This document shows, piece by piece, positions 1 through 9,070 of a stretch of DNA of 64,000 nt (positions are counted from its first letter, which is position 1; every line of letters starts with the position of its first letter). Both the position numbers and the translations under genes were made by a program. Source of the DNA: Pseudomonadota bacterium (GTDB lineage: Bacteria; SAR324; XYD2-FULL-50-16; JAHJRI01); assembly GCA_022360105.1 (NCBI GenBank), contig JAKSDL010000183.1:14361-78360 (forward strand), in the 5' to 3' direction. The notes under the pieces are model-generated. The model saw only the letters and a list, made by a program, of their open reading frames with translations, searched no databases and was not told the origin of the DNA.

Positions 1-1077
1 GGCCCTGATATCAAATTGGACGGCACCGCTGACCTTTTTGCCCTTGGGCGAGATATATTCGATCGTCGCTTTAAAGGTCTCTTTTTCAATGGCCCCAATC
101 GATAGAATCAGCTCCATTCCCTCCTTAATTTTTCCTACCTCAGACTCATCAATACTGCCTTCAAAAATCATATCGTTCATATCCGCGATAGTTGCCACGG
201 TAGTGCCAACATTGGAAGTGCTGCTTTCAATAACCAGGCTGCCCTCTTTTACCGCCACATCCAGTATCATACCATCTGTTGTGGAGCGAATCAGGGTATT
301 GGCTCGTTCCGCTTTGTCTTCGGAAACACCGTCCTTGATCAGGTTGAGATTGTTTTTTGCTGCAACGAACTCTTCCTGCGCTTTGTTAAACGACAGTTTA
401 GCTTTTTGAAACTCCTGTTCAACTGTTTCCAGGGTTTCTTCTCTCACCAGGTGATGATTCTCAATAGCCTCCTTGTAGTCCGATTGTGCCTTTTTTAAAC
501 TGAGTTTTGCGTTCTGGTATTCATCCGAAGAGGTAAAACCTTTCGCTAACAATTTCTTTTGGTTGGCAAATTCAGATTCTGCATCTTCCAGATCCAGCTT
601 GGCATTTTCCAGACTGAACAAAGAGGTATTCAGCTTGATCATAGCCGGATTGCTGTTCTGCAGTACCAAATGACCGTCGTTAAATGAATCTTGATAGAAT
701 TTCTTTTCTCTCTCATAAGTAATCCTGGCATCCTCCAGTGCGATTTTGGCCTGATTTAATCGAGTTTCGGCATTGTTTAGCGTGACCATATTTGGGGTCA
801 CCCTAATTTTCGCTATTAGATCGTCTTTCTCGACAAGATCACCGGCATTAACGTAAATTTCATCGATTATTCCAATAATCTGTGGTTTGATTTCAATCTC
901 TTTACGAGGAATTACCGTTCCCGTTACCACGGTTTTTTTTATAATATCGGTCACAAAAGGCTCGCCAATTTCAAATATTACAGGTACTTCCCTGGATTTC
1001 TGATACAAAAAAACCAGGGTACCAATAAAAACAACGCCAATTAAGACAACAACCCCGAACTTTATTATTCTTTTCAT
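1..1077 (-). CDS. Periplasmic adaptor (HlyD/MacA-like) of an export system, 3' end beyond window
   Basis: This reading frame runs without a stop from an ATG at 1077 to the window edge, giving about 359 residues of the N-terminal part. It opens with a charged start (MKRIIK) and one hydrophobic segment at about residues 7-25, so it is an inner-membrane-anchored periplasmic protein. A first lipoyl-like half follows (VTGTVIPRKEIEIKPQ, then GDLVEKDDLIAKI), then a long alpha-helical hairpin rich in Glu, Lys and Ala at about residues 95-255. The second lipoyl half and start of the beta-barrel come next (IRSTTDGMILDVAVKEGS). This is the domain order of membrane-fusion proteins that link an inner-membrane transporter to an outer-membrane channel. 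It lies 28 bp after the second permease gene, so it is the last gene of the ATPase-permease-permease-adaptor operon. The substrate is unknown. Confidence 0.88.
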   Translation of the reverse strand, partial: MKRIIKFGVVVLIGVVFIGTLVFLYQKSREVPVIFEIGEPFVTDIIKKTVVTGTVIPRKEIEIKPQIIGIIDEIYVNAGDLVEKDDLIAKIRVTPNMVTLNNAETRLNQAKIALEDARITYEREKKFYQDSFNDGHLVLQNSNPAMIKLNTSLFSLENAKLDLEDAESEFANQKKLLAKGFTSSDEYQNAKLSLKKAQSDYKEAIENHHLVREETLETVEQEFQKAKLSFNKAQEEFVAAKNNLNLIKDGVSEDKAERANTLIRSTTDGMILDVAVKEGSLVIESSTSNVGTTVATIADMNDMIFEGSIDESEVGKIKEGMELILSIGAIEKETFKATIEYISPKGKKVSGAVQFDIRA

Positions 1078-1105
1078 GATGATAGGGACAAAAAATAAAA
1101 ACCTG

Positions 1106-2371
1106 CTATTCAACTCGAATAGCATCTACAGGTTTCACGGCCACTGCTCTCCTGGCTGGGATAAAACCCGCAACAATACCTGAAAAAATGAGCACGCCAA
1201 GAGCAATCAAAGCTATATTAAAATCGACCTCGGGATTCGCAAACATCGTCTGATTGGAATTTCCTTTTCCGACAATTCTCGAAACAATTTCCAATATCAA
1301 CACTCCAAAGGCTAACCCCCAATACCCCGAAAATGAAGTGAGCAATACCGATTCGGAAACGATTTGTCCCATGATCCGATATGGAGTTGCGCCGACAGCC
1401 CTGCGAATTCCAATTTCCTTGGTGCGTTCCTTTACAACAATCAGCATGATATTACTGACGCCAATTACACCGGCAATTAAAGTAAATATTCCCACAAACC
1501 AGATTAAAAAGTTGATGCCGGTAAACAGCATCGTTACTTTATTAAACTCCTGTTCCGTGTTCCAGTAACCAAAAGCCCTGGTATCATCCGGTGATATTTT
1601 ATGCCTGCTGGAGAGAAGCCTGACCACCTTGTCTTTAACCTCTGATACGGGAATGCCCGGTTTTGAAGTCAACGACAGCCAGCCAATGTTTCGGCCGTAA
1701 TTGAAGGACTGCTGAAAGGTCGTCAAAGGGACATAAACCCTCTTTAAATCGTCCTGGTCTTCTTCCCCCAGATCTTCAATATCGAAGACTCCCACCACCT
1801 GAAAATAGACACCGTTAATTTCGATCGAGGCTCCCAGGGGATCTTCATCCGGTTCAAACAACTCCTGATAGACCCTGCTCCCAATCACCGCTACTTTCCT
1901 GCGTCGTTCAATATCCAGGTTGTTTAAAAACCGACCTTTGATCATATCCATCAAACGAATATGAATATAGTCGGGATAATCCCCAAACACGTCAAAGGTA
2001 CCTGTTTTTAGTCCCCTGTTGACGTTATTCATCCCTTCCGAATTTGCCAACTCTATCCTGGGGGCGATTCTATCCACTTCCGGAATTGACCGTTTGATTG
2101 CTTCCGCATCATCCGTATTCATGCGAAAACGGCGACCTTTTGGCAGCCCCTGGTAAGGGATCGATGTAGACCTGGTCCACATAAAAACTGCGTTACTGGC
2201 CAGTCTGGAAAAATCACCAGTCACACCATTTTGCAAGCCACGACCTGCTCCCAGCATAATCACAAGCATGAATATTCCCCAGAACACACCAAAAGCTGTG
2301 AGAAAGGAACGTAGCTTGTTCTTTTTAAGGGTGATTAAAATCTCCTGCAGGCTATCGGTATCCAGAATCAT
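1106..2371 (-). CDS. MacB-type ABC transporter permease (second)
   Basis: This is a 421-residue FtsX/MacB-like permease. It has an N-terminal membrane segment after KNKLRSFLTAFGVFWGIFM. A periplasmic MacB-PCD-type domain at about residues 50-270 follows, then three C-terminal membrane segments around residues 285-400. The typical loop VVKERTKEIGIRRAVGAT precedes the penultimate membrane region, and the C-terminus FIPARRAVAVKPVDAIRVE is characteristic of the family. Proteins of this type do mechanotransmission: ATP hydrolysis on the cytosolic side drives periplasmic domain movement that pushes substrate into a TolC-like channel. The gene starts 3 bp after the stop of the upstream permease, so the two are translationally coupled and probably form a heterodimer. 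No ATPase domain is fused, unlike E. coli MacB. The substrate cannot be inferred. Confidence 0.9.
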   Translation of the reverse strand: MILDTDSLQEILITLKKNKLRSFLTAFGVFWGIFMLVIMLGAGRGLQNGVTGDFSRLASNAVFMWTRSTSIPYQGLPKGRRFRMNTDDAEAIKRSIPEVDRIAPRIELANSEGMNNVNRGLKTGTFDVFGDYPDYIHIRLMDMIKGRFLNNLDIERRRKVAVIGSRVYQELFEPDEDPLGASIEINGVYFQVVGVFDIEDLGEEDQDDLKRVYVPLTTFQQSFNYGRNIGWLSLTSKPGIPVSEVKDKVVRLLSSRHKISPDDTRAFGYWNTEQEFNKVTMLFTGINFLIWFVGIFTLIAGVIGVSNIMLIVVKERTKEIGIRRAVGATPYRIMGQIVSESVLLTSFSGYWGLAFGVLILEIVSRIVGKGNSNQTMFANPEVDFNIALIALGVLIFSGIVAGFIPARRAVAVKPVDAIRVE

Positions 2372-2374
2372 ATA

Positions 2375-3610
2375 TTACTCATCGCGAAGTGCCTCCACCG
2401 GCTCAATGGCAGCAGCCCTTCGAGCCGGAAAATATCCTGCCAGGGTTCCCGTAATCACCAGCAATACAATCGCTCCGAATGCGACTTTCAAATCTACCTC
2501 CGGATTCGAAAAATAGTCCACACCTTTGATTGTTTTTGCCATTAATTCCAATGTGATAATACCGAAAACCATCCCAACATATCCCGAAATTGATGTCAAA
2601 AGAATCGATTCCGTAACAATCATTTCCACTATCGACCAGGGGGTGGCCCCCAGGGCTTTGCGGATGCCAATCTCTTTGGTTCGCTCTTTGACGGCAATCA
2701 GCATGATATTACTTACCCCGACGATGCCGGCGATGATCGAACCAATTCCAATAATCCAGACAAAAGCCCTGATATTGGAAAATAAATTCATAAACTTCTG
2801 AAATCGTTCCAGATTGTTCCTGATATACAAAGCCCTTTCATCTTCCGGTGCAAACCGGTGTCTGATCGACATATCTTTTTTAATGGACTGTTCTATGGTT
2901 TTGCTATTGCCAATTCCCGATTTGTCGATTGTCATTACAAAATTATGTATTCTGTTGCCTCCGCCGAAAACACGCTGTGAGGTCGAAATCGGAATGTAAA
3001 TAATTCTCTCCTGCCTTTGATCACCGGGATCTGAAAACACACCCACTACTCGAAACACCAGTCCGTTGATCTGAAAATACTCACCCACCGCAGATTTACC
3101 CGCGAACAGCTCCTTTTCGATCTCCTTTCCGATCAGGGCAACTTTTTTAAATTGGTCAATATCAGATTGATTAAGCATTCGACCTGATTGTGGGATAGAA
3201 CGTTCAATATACCGGTGTTCATGATGTACAGCCCAAATGCTGTAATTGCCGGATTCCCTTCCATAAACGATGGTGTTGTTACTCCACTTGAAGTAACGCG
3301 CAGAAATGTATTCAAGGCCTTTGGTTTGCGATTTGGTGAGTTCATAGTCCTGATTGGTAAAACGCAGTCTTCTTCCCTGCTCCAAACCCTGGTAGGGGAT
3401 ACTGGTTTGACCGGGACTGACTCGAATACTATTGGTAGCATCTTTTTCAAAGTCCTTACGAACCCCGTTTTCCAGACCGTTACCGGTACCCAGAAGCAAT
3501 ACCAGCATGAAGATTCCCCAGGAGACACTAAAGCAGGTCAGCAGTGTGCGCAGCTTATTCTGCAAAATATGGGTAAAGATTTCTTCGTACTTGTCAAGAT
3601 TGACTATCAT
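2375..3610 (-). CDS. MacB-type ABC transporter permease (first)
   Basis: This 411-residue permease is a paralogue of the next gene downstream. Both share the N-terminal KNKLRTLLTCFSVSWGIFMLVLLLG type helix, the periplasmic domain with the SIPYQGL.QGRR.R segment, the VKERTKEIGIRKALGATP loop and the C-terminal GYFPARRAAAIEPVEALRDE. The pair is diverged along the whole length, so it looks like an old duplication that makes an obligate heterodimer rather than a recent copy. The gene lies 9 bp after the ATPase gene in the same operon. Its role is the membrane part of a tripartite MacAB-like exporter or an outer-membrane-directed extraction system. Family assignment is firm; the transported molecule is unknown. 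Confidence 0.9.
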   Translation of the reverse strand: MIVNLDKYEEIFTHILQNKLRTLLTCFSVSWGIFMLVLLLGTGNGLENGVRKDFEKDATNSIRVSPGQTSIPYQGLEQGRRLRFTNQDYELTKSQTKGLEYISARYFKWSNNTIVYGRESGNYSIWAVHHEHRYIERSIPQSGRMLNQSDIDQFKKVALIGKEIEKELFAGKSAVGEYFQINGLVFRVVGVFSDPGDQRQERIIYIPISTSQRVFGGGNRIHNFVMTIDKSGIGNSKTIEQSIKKDMSIRHRFAPEDERALYIRNNLERFQKFMNLFSNIRAFVWIIGIGSIIAGIVGVSNIMLIAVKERTKEIGIRKALGATPWSIVEMIVTESILLTSISGYVGMVFGIITLELMAKTIKGVDYFSNPEVDLKVAFGAIVLLVITGTLAGYFPARRAAAIEPVEALRDE

Positions 3611-3619
3611 ATCGCCTTG

Positions 3620-4279
3620 TTATTCGATTTTGCCGTCCCTGATACGGATAATACGCTCTGTTTGAGCGGCAATATCATTCTCATGTGTAATGATGACAAT
3701 AGTGATGCCGGATTGGTTGATCTCTTGAAACAGTTTCATGACATCAAGTGAAGTTTGGCTGTCCAAGGCGCCGGTCGGCTCATCTGCCAGGATAATTTTT
3801 GGTTCGGTTATCATTGCCCTGGCGATAGCCACTCTCTGTTTCTCTCCGCCGGACAGCTCATTTGGAAAATGGTGAGCCCTGTCTGCCAGCCCCATTTTTC
3901 CCAGGTAATCAAGGGCTATCTGATTTCTCTTTTTACGAGCCACATTGCGGTAATATAGAGGCAGGGCAACATTTTCCACTGCACTTTTAAAAGAGATCAG
4001 ATTGAAAGCCTGAAACACAAATCCGAGGTAGGTATTGCGGTATTTTGCCGCCCTGGTTTCGCTCATGTCTTTGATAAGAGTATCGTTCAGGTGGTATTCA
4101 CCGGTATCGTATGAATCCAGTATTCCCAGAATATTCAGCAAAGTGGATTTGCCAGAGCCTGACGATCCCATAATGGAAACCAGCTCTCCCTTTTTGACAT
4201 CAAGGTTCACGCCTTTTAATACGTGTAAGCGATTAGCGCCGGTATGATAGGTTTTGTTGATGCCTTTTAGACTGATCAT
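3620..4279 (-). CDS. MacB/LolD-type ABC transporter ATPase
   Basis: This is a 219-residue stand-alone nucleotide-binding subunit. The Walker A motif is GSSGSGKST at about residues 38-46, the Q-loop lies in FVFQAFNL, the signature is LSGGEKQR, the Walker B is IILADEP and the H-loop His is in IIITHEND. The short length and the [21 protein letters not shown] pattern are those of the LolD/MacB/FtsE branch. It is the first gene of a four-gene minus-strand operon with two permeases and an adaptor, and supplies energy for both permease subunits. No other gene of the exporter, such as a TolC-like outer-membrane factor, is seen before the window edge. Confidence 0.93.
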   Translation of the reverse strand: MISLKGINKTYHTGANRLHVLKGVNLDVKKGELVSIMGSSGSGKSTLLNILGILDSYDTGEYHLNDTLIKDMSETRAAKYRNTYLGFVFQAFNLISFKSAVENVALPLYYRNVARKKRNQIALDYLGKMGLADRAHHFPNELSGGEKQRVAIARAMITEPKIILADEPTGALDSQTSLDVMKLFQEINQSGITIVIITHENDIAAQTERIIRIRDGKIE

Positions 4280-4494
4280 TGTTTTTGGCTCGACAGCCGA
4301 AGAGAATTGTCTTTTGATTGGCTTTCAAAGATGTGCATTCAATATCAAGCAATTAACATGAGCAACCGATTTCGTCACTACCTTGCTCAAAGCAGCTGCC
4401 AGCAGGGTAGTGTCCGCTCCATAAATAAAACGAAACATCATGTACCCTGATTGCAGTATTTTTGGGATTTGATAGATGGAAGATAAAATCGGCC

Positions 4495-6285
4495 CTAGTT
4501 GGGATCTTTGAATTGCAAATCGTACAATCTTTTGTATTCACCCTTTTGCGCAAGAAGTTCGGAATGATTTCCGGATTCGATAATCTGACCGTCTTTTAAG
4601 ACATGAATAATATCTGCGTGTTTGATGGTGGAAAGGCGGTGGGCAATGACGAGGGAGGTACGGTTTTTCATAAGGTTTTCTATTGCAGCCTGCACTTCCT
4701 TTTCAGATTCTGTGTCCAGTGCGCTGGTTGCTTCATCAAGTATCAGGATCGGAGCGTTTTTGATGAGAGCCCTGGAAATGGCGATGCGTTGCCTCTGGCC
4801 TCCGGAAAGCATCACACCTTTCTCCCCAATTTCCTGATCGTATTGATTGGGAAGCTGCATAATGAAATCGTGTGCGTAACCTGCTTTTGCTGCGTCAACC
4901 AATGCTTCATCAGAACAATCCAATTGACCGAACACAGTATCCTGCTTGATGGATGAACAATCTACGTTGCCATAAGAAATGTTGTTGCGAATAGTGTCGT
5001 TGAACAGCACAATCTCCTGGGTGACAGTTGCCATTTGGTTACGCAGGGAATAGAGAGTTGCTTCCCGGATATCCATGCCGTCGATTGTTATTTTACCGCA
5101 TTCCGGGGGGACATCGTAAAAACGCGGAATCAGATTGGCCAGGGTGGATTTACCACTACCGCTGCTCCCAACCAGGGCCGTAATAGTTCCGGCTTTGAGG
5201 GTGAGGTCGATATCCTTCAAAACTTCGGTATCCTCATAGGCAAATCGATCGATCTTTATGCGAATTTCGTTTTGAATGGGAGGAATCCGTTTGGCATCGG
5301 GTACTTCTTCAATTTTCTCGTCGCTCTCCAGCACCTCAAATATCCTCTTTGCCGCCGCTATACCTTCCTGGATCTTTAGCGTGATACCATTCAGTTGTTT
5401 TAAGGGCATATTCAGCATCGCAAATGAGGTAATAAACGAGGTAAAATCGCCCACGGTAATCTGATTGGTATTAATCAAATGGCCACCAAAAATGAATACA
5501 AAAACGAAAAACACTCCCGCCGTTATTTGAAGCAAAGGAAATGAATAGGAGCTAATGAAGATCGACTCCATGAAATGTTTTAGCAACTTTTGGTTTTTTT
5601 CGGCAAAACGGGAAGTTTCATACTTCTCCATAATGAATGCCTTCACCACCCTGATCCCTGTTATTGTTTCGGATAGCAGCATAGACAATTCACCAAATTG
5701 ATTCAGTCGTTTGGTAGTTGCCTTGTTGCTTTGTTGACCGAAAAAAGAGATCAATTTTGAGACAATCGGCAGCAAAATCAACGTCAGCAGCATCAACTTC
5801 CAGCTGCGATCAAACATAATAACAAACAGGAACAAAATCGTTGGAATATCTCTCAGCGGACCGACAATACCTATGACAATCGCTTCGTTCAGCGTGACAA
5901 AATCGACCGTGAAGCGAGAGATAAGTTCTCCTGAAGGTCTCTTATTAAAGAAACTGATTGGCATGTAGATGATGCGTTCGTAGAGCTTTTCACGCAATAC
6001 ACGAATGGTTTTTTGCGCCAGGGATCCCATCAAATAATTTTGAATAAAAAATGAAATCCCTTGCAAAACCAAAATCAGCATCATTGCCAGACCGACCAGA
6101 ACATATCGCTCAATCTCAATGGTCTCCTGGGTTTTGACCGCCTCAATCTGGTAATCCATCACGGTTTTAATGTAATGGGCAGGAGCTACGGTAAAAATAG
6201 AGTACGACAGCATAAACAAAATACTGAAAATTGCTTGTATCTTGTATCGAAATACGAATCTGCCTACTTTTAAGATATACTTCAT
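4495..6285 (-). CDS. MsbA-like ABC exporter (fused membrane and ATPase domains)
   Basis: This 596-residue half transporter has six N-terminal membrane helices (about residues 15-310) followed by an ATPase domain. The motifs are Walker [10 protein letters not shown], signature LSGGQRQR, Walker B ILILDEATSALD and H-loop AHRLST. The overall architecture and the FFNKRPSGELISRFTVD intracellular loop match the MsbA/lipid A flippase group, which homodimerises and moves lipids or hydrophobic compounds across the inner membrane. Between the A-loop side NNISYG and the conserved DEAL..AAK helix there is an extra stretch of about 17 residues carrying two DCS triplets (VDCSS and LDCSD), which is unusual. 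It is co-directional with and 15 bp downstream of a phosphoesterase gene, which suggests an envelope-lipid role. The msbA name is likely but not proven. Confidence 0.85.
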   Translation of the reverse strand: MKYILKVGRFVFRYKIQAIFSILFMLSYSIFTVAPAHYIKTVMDYQIEAVKTQETIEIERYVLVGLAMMLILVLQGISFFIQNYLMGSLAQKTIRVLREKLYERIIYMPISFFNKRPSGELISRFTVDFVTLNEAIVIGIVGPLRDIPTILFLFVIMFDRSWKLMLLTLILLPIVSKLISFFGQQSNKATTKRLNQFGELSMLLSETITGIRVVKAFIMEKYETSRFAEKNQKLLKHFMESIFISSYSFPLLQITAGVFFVFVFIFGGHLINTNQITVGDFTSFITSFAMLNMPLKQLNGITLKIQEGIAAAKRIFEVLESDEKIEEVPDAKRIPPIQNEIRIKIDRFAYEDTEVLKDIDLTLKAGTITALVGSSGSGKSTLANLIPRFYDVPPECGKITIDGMDIREATLYSLRNQMATVTQEIVLFNDTIRNNISYGNVDCSSIKQDTVFGQLDCSDEALVDAAKAGYAHDFIMQLPNQYDQEIGEKGVMLSGGQRQRIAISRALIKNAPILILDEATSALDTESEKEVQAAIENLMKNRTSLVIAHRLSTIKHADIIHVLKDGQIIESGNHSELLAQKGEYKRLYDLQFKDPN

Positions 6286-6300
6286 TAAGTTCTGATCTTG

Positions 6301-7209
6301 TTATTGGATGCCTGATCCTGCTTTTTGTCTTGTAAACGTATATACCTCTTTACCACTATTATCCAAATAATGAAAGGAGGCCTGGGCTGGTGTGAATTGA
6401 GCCCAGATATATCCATAATCTTCAACAAAAAACCTGGTGTTTGGCAGAGGTTTTTTCTTTGCTTTTCGGATGGGTGATCCGCCACCACCGGATACAATTT
6501 GGTCGAATCCACCGTATGTCGTATGTTCCAATGCATGATTATGCCCAGAAATGAAAAAATGGATACCTGATTTGGCGACAATCATGCGCTCCAGCCAAGT
6601 CATTCCTCCATGTCGTCCGCTGGAGATTGCAGGGTGATGTCCCAATCCTATGCGCCAGGATTTGTCCGTTTTTTTAAACAATCGCCAGAGTGTTTTTACC
6701 GAACAGGTCGTATTGATGGCATAAATTTGGGCAGGGCCTGCAGTAAAGTCATAATCCGTTGCCGGCATGTTCCAGCGTTCACTGATTGCCGTATAATCTA
6801 TTTGAGCCCGCCAGTTCCCTACCAGGTCATGATTTCCCAAGATAGCATAAAACGGCACCTGCAGGTTGTACATTGATTCAAACTTTGTATCCAGTTGCTC
6901 GTCTTCAATACTGCTTATTCCCTTCTGGATAAAATTGTCACCGGCCAGCAGCACGAGATCACACCCTTTTTCCCTGGCTGTCCTTTCCATAGCCTTTGCT
7001 ACAATCCGCTGATTATCAGAGCCTGATCCGTAGTCACCCAGGATCAGCATTTTAATTTCACTCTGGTCATCCTTAAATGCAAGGTTGGTCTCGCATTGGG
7101 CATAATAAGGCGGACAACCTCGCCTATCCAAAAGCCTGGCAACGGGTCTTTTTAACAAAATATACAGGAAAAACGCAGAGAGGAAGGAAATCCCAAGTAT
7201 TTCAATCAT
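6301..7209 (-). CDS. Membrane-anchored metallophosphoesterase (purple acid phosphatase-like)
   Basis: This 302-residue protein starts with one hydrophobic segment (GISFLSAFFLYILL) and continues with a calcineurin-like phosphoesterase domain. The metal-binding blocks are in the expected order: GDYGSG, LLAGDNF, GNHDL, GLGHHPA and SGHNHALEH. The combination of a Tyr one residue after the first Asp and the GHNHALE block resembles the acid phosphatase type 5/purple acid phosphatase branch. The gene precedes the MsbA-like exporter by 15 bp on the same strand and is probably co-transcribed with it. It could remove phosphate from a lipid or envelope intermediate, but the substrate is inference only. 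The N-terminal segment reads as an uncleaved anchor, because charged residues (KRPVARLLDRR) follow it directly. Confidence 0.82.
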   Translation of the reverse strand: MIEILGISFLSAFFLYILLKRPVARLLDRRGCPPYYAQCETNLAFKDDQSEIKMLILGDYGSGSDNQRIVAKAMERTAREKGCDLVLLAGDNFIQKGISSIEDEQLDTKFESMYNLQVPFYAILGNHDLVGNWRAQIDYTAISERWNMPATDYDFTAGPAQIYAINTTCSVKTLWRLFKKTDKSWRIGLGHHPAISSGRHGGMTWLERMIVAKSGIHFFISGHNHALEHTTYGGFDQIVSGGGGSPIRKAKKKPLPNTRFFVEDYGYIWAQFTPAQASFHYLDNSGKEVYTFTRQKAGSGIQ

Positions 7210-7335
7210 GAAGTGAGAGTAAAAAAGAAACCATAAGATGGAGCAATGTTACTATAATCTGAATACCATCTATGAGTTTCTTCTCGATTTGGAGAAACTG
7301 TCAACCTGTTTCCCCAAATCTCAGGGGTTTGGTTT

Positions 7336-8154
7336 TTATTTCCCGGTAAATTTGGGCTTTCTTTTTTCGGAAAAAGCGGTGAACGCTTCGAACAGGTCAT
7401 GTGAAGGAATAATGTTTGCGCTCATGGAAGCCACATATTTCAATCCGTCATCCACGGATTTACCGACACCATATTTCAGTACGTCCTTGCTGGCCTGAAC
7501 CGCCAAGGGAGAATTCTCTGCAATCCGGACAGCCATCTCTTCTGCTCCTTGGAAAAGTGCGTCTTTGTCATCATACACCCTGTTGACAAGTAAGATATCT
7601 TTCGCACGTTTCGCGTCGATATCAGCTGCCGTGTATGCAAGTTCCCTGGCAATGCCCTGTCCCACAATATGGGGAATCCGCTGCAAAACACCGACATCCG
7701 CAACAAATCCCACTGCGGCTTCTCGAAGGGAAAAAGTAGCATCATTGCTGCACAACCTGATATCACAAGCAGTGATCATATCGAGCCCCGCTCCAATGCA
7801 AAAACCGTTTACAGCCGCAATTACAGGTTTTCGACAATTCTCGATTGCCGTCAAACCTTCCTGTAATTTGTAGATTTTCTGCAACAACGCTCTTTTAATA
7901 CCGCCTTTTTGCTCTCCATCCATTAGTTCCGGCAGTTCGGGAGTCATGCCCATTAAGTCGATACCGGCACAGAAATTATCGCTGCTCGAAGCAATGATAA
8001 CCACGCGAATGTCATCGTCTGCATCCAAATCCCTGAAGATGGGAATTGTTTCCGTCCAGGCTGGCGGATGCATGGCATTCTTCTTTTCGGGTCTATTCAG
8101 ATATACCCATGCCAATGGTGCTTTTTTTTCAACCTGGTAATATTCGTAACTCAT
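7336..8154 (-). CDS. Enoyl-CoA hydratase/isomerase family, probable delta3,5-delta2,4-dienoyl-CoA isomerase
   Basis: This 272-residue crotonase-fold protein follows a strong ribosome site (AGGAGG, 5 bp before ATG). The oxyanion-hole segments are SSDNFCAGIDL and NGFCIGAGLDM. The acid residues are informative. Ordinary hydratases have Glu in the GGG.EL block and Glu in the next one. Here the series is GAGLDMITACD, then LREAAVG, then FVADVGVLQR. The Asp, Glu, Asp set is the one of mitochondrial ECH1-type dienoyl-CoA isomerase, and the C-terminal KYVASMSANIIPSHDL stretch also fits. The enzyme would shift double bonds during beta-oxidation of unsaturated acyl-CoA with odd-numbered double bonds. 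It is monocistronic here, but two thiolases lie elsewhere in the window. A general enoyl-CoA hydratase is the alternative. Confidence 0.82.
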   Translation of the reverse strand: MSYEYYQVEKKAPLAWVYLNRPEKKNAMHPPAWTETIPIFRDLDADDDIRVVIIASSSDNFCAGIDLMGMTPELPELMDGEQKGGIKRALLQKIYKLQEGLTAIENCRKPVIAAVNGFCIGAGLDMITACDIRLCSNDATFSLREAAVGFVADVGVLQRIPHIVGQGIARELAYTAADIDAKRAKDILLVNRVYDDKDALFQGAEEMAVRIAENSPLAVQASKDVLKYGVGKSVDDGLKYVASMSANIIPSHDLFEAFTAFSEKRKPKFTGK

Positions 8155-8506
8155 TTCATCCTCCTATAATAATTTGAGTTTGTGCCGCACACCCTGCAAC
8201 TCCTTCCGTGTGATCCAAGGGTGGATTGATGAAAACCATTTATTTTCAACATTTTCAATTTGAGTCATTCATCAAATCTTGGCACTTTGAATCAAAATCC
8301 GTCCATTCCTCGCTTTTCTGCTAACCATAGACCCCAATCAATACGGATGCAACACCTTTTACCACCATGAAATTCAATCCGATCCTCAGTCTTTGGTTGC
8401 TTCAGGTTGAGATCAGTGGCATTTTAACCTTTTTCCAATGTCCAAACTTAAATATAATTACATTGAGTAACGATACAACATTTTAATCATTCTAAGGATT
8501 ACAGAA
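8155..8506. other. Intergenic region between divergent crotonase and DsrE-like genes
   Basis: The 352-bp gap separates two divergently transcribed genes and must hold both promoters. I see no reading frame with a ribosome site. The only clear element is a TATAAT box at 8453-8458, described separately. Confidence 0.5.
8453..8458 (+). promoter_or_regulatory. Candidate -10 box for the DsrE-like gene
   Basis: A perfect TATAAT lies 48 bp before the ATG at 8507. No good -35 box stands at 16-18 bp upstream; the T-rich stretch there is only weakly similar to TTGACA. The position is plausible for a sigma-70 promoter, but the evidence is one hexamer only. Confidence 0.35.
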
Positions 8507-9070
8507 ATGGAAAAAGAACTGGAAGCAAAAGTAGAACAAAAAGTCAAAGAAATCATGGACCGTGAATTTGAGGCAAAATGGAATCAATACCTTGCAGAAA
8601 AAAATGACGCAAACAAATGCGCCATTATTGCTTCAAAAGGTTCCATGGACTGGGCTTATCCTCCGTTGATTCTTGGAGCTGCTGCATCGGCCATGGATAT
8701 GGACACCTCAATCTTTTTTACTTTTTATGGTCTGGACATTATTCACAAGGAAAAACATAAAAAGCTGAAAGTTCCTTCCATCGCTAATCCAGCCATGCCT
8801 GTATCGATACCCAACATGGTAGGTATGCTGCCAGGCATGACTTCGATGGCAACCATGATGATGAAAAGCTGGATGGGCAAAGCCAACGTCATGTCGATTC
8901 CGGATCTAATCGAAGCCTGTATTGACGGTGGAGTAAAAATGATCGGTTGCCAGATGACCATGGATGTCATGGGAGTAAAACGAGAAGATCTCTTTGACGA
9001 AATAGAAATTGGCGGAGCTGCTGCTTTCCTTGGGTTTGCTTCAGGAGCAAATCTTAATCTGTTTATATAA
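8507..9070 (+). CDS. DsrE/DsrF/DrsH-like family protein (possible sulfur carrier)
   Basis: This is a 187-residue protein with an amphipathic charged N-terminal helix (about residues 1-35) followed by a DsrE-like Rossmannoid domain. The family features are KCAIIASKGSMDWAYPPL near residue 38, a segment rich in Met and Pro in the middle, and the C-terminal IGCQMTMDVMGVKREDL with a conserved Cys. The MGVKREDL/FASGANLNLFI end is typical of the larger DsrE3-type proteins found near TusA and rhodanese genes in sulfur-oxidising organisms. Those proteins shuttle sulfane sulfur or thiosulfonate on Cys. No sulfur gene is adjacent here, so the role in this organism is inferred. A ribosome site AAGGA lies about 8 bp before the ATG. 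The stop codon coincides with the start of a foldback repeat. Confidence 0.8.
   Translation: MEKELEAKVEQKVKEIMDREFEAKWNQYLAEKNDANKCAIIASKGSMDWAYPPLILGAAASAMDMDTSIFFTFYGLDIIHKEKHKKLKVPSIANPAMPVSIPNMVGMLPGMTSMATMMMKSWMGKANVMSIPDLIEACIDGGVKMIGCQMTMDVMGVKREDLFDEIEIGGAAAFLGFASGANLNLFI

Noticed and set aside
4353..4553. 66-residue minus-strand frame at the end of the MsbA-like gene
   Set aside because: It overlaps the exporter gene in another frame and lacks a start signal.
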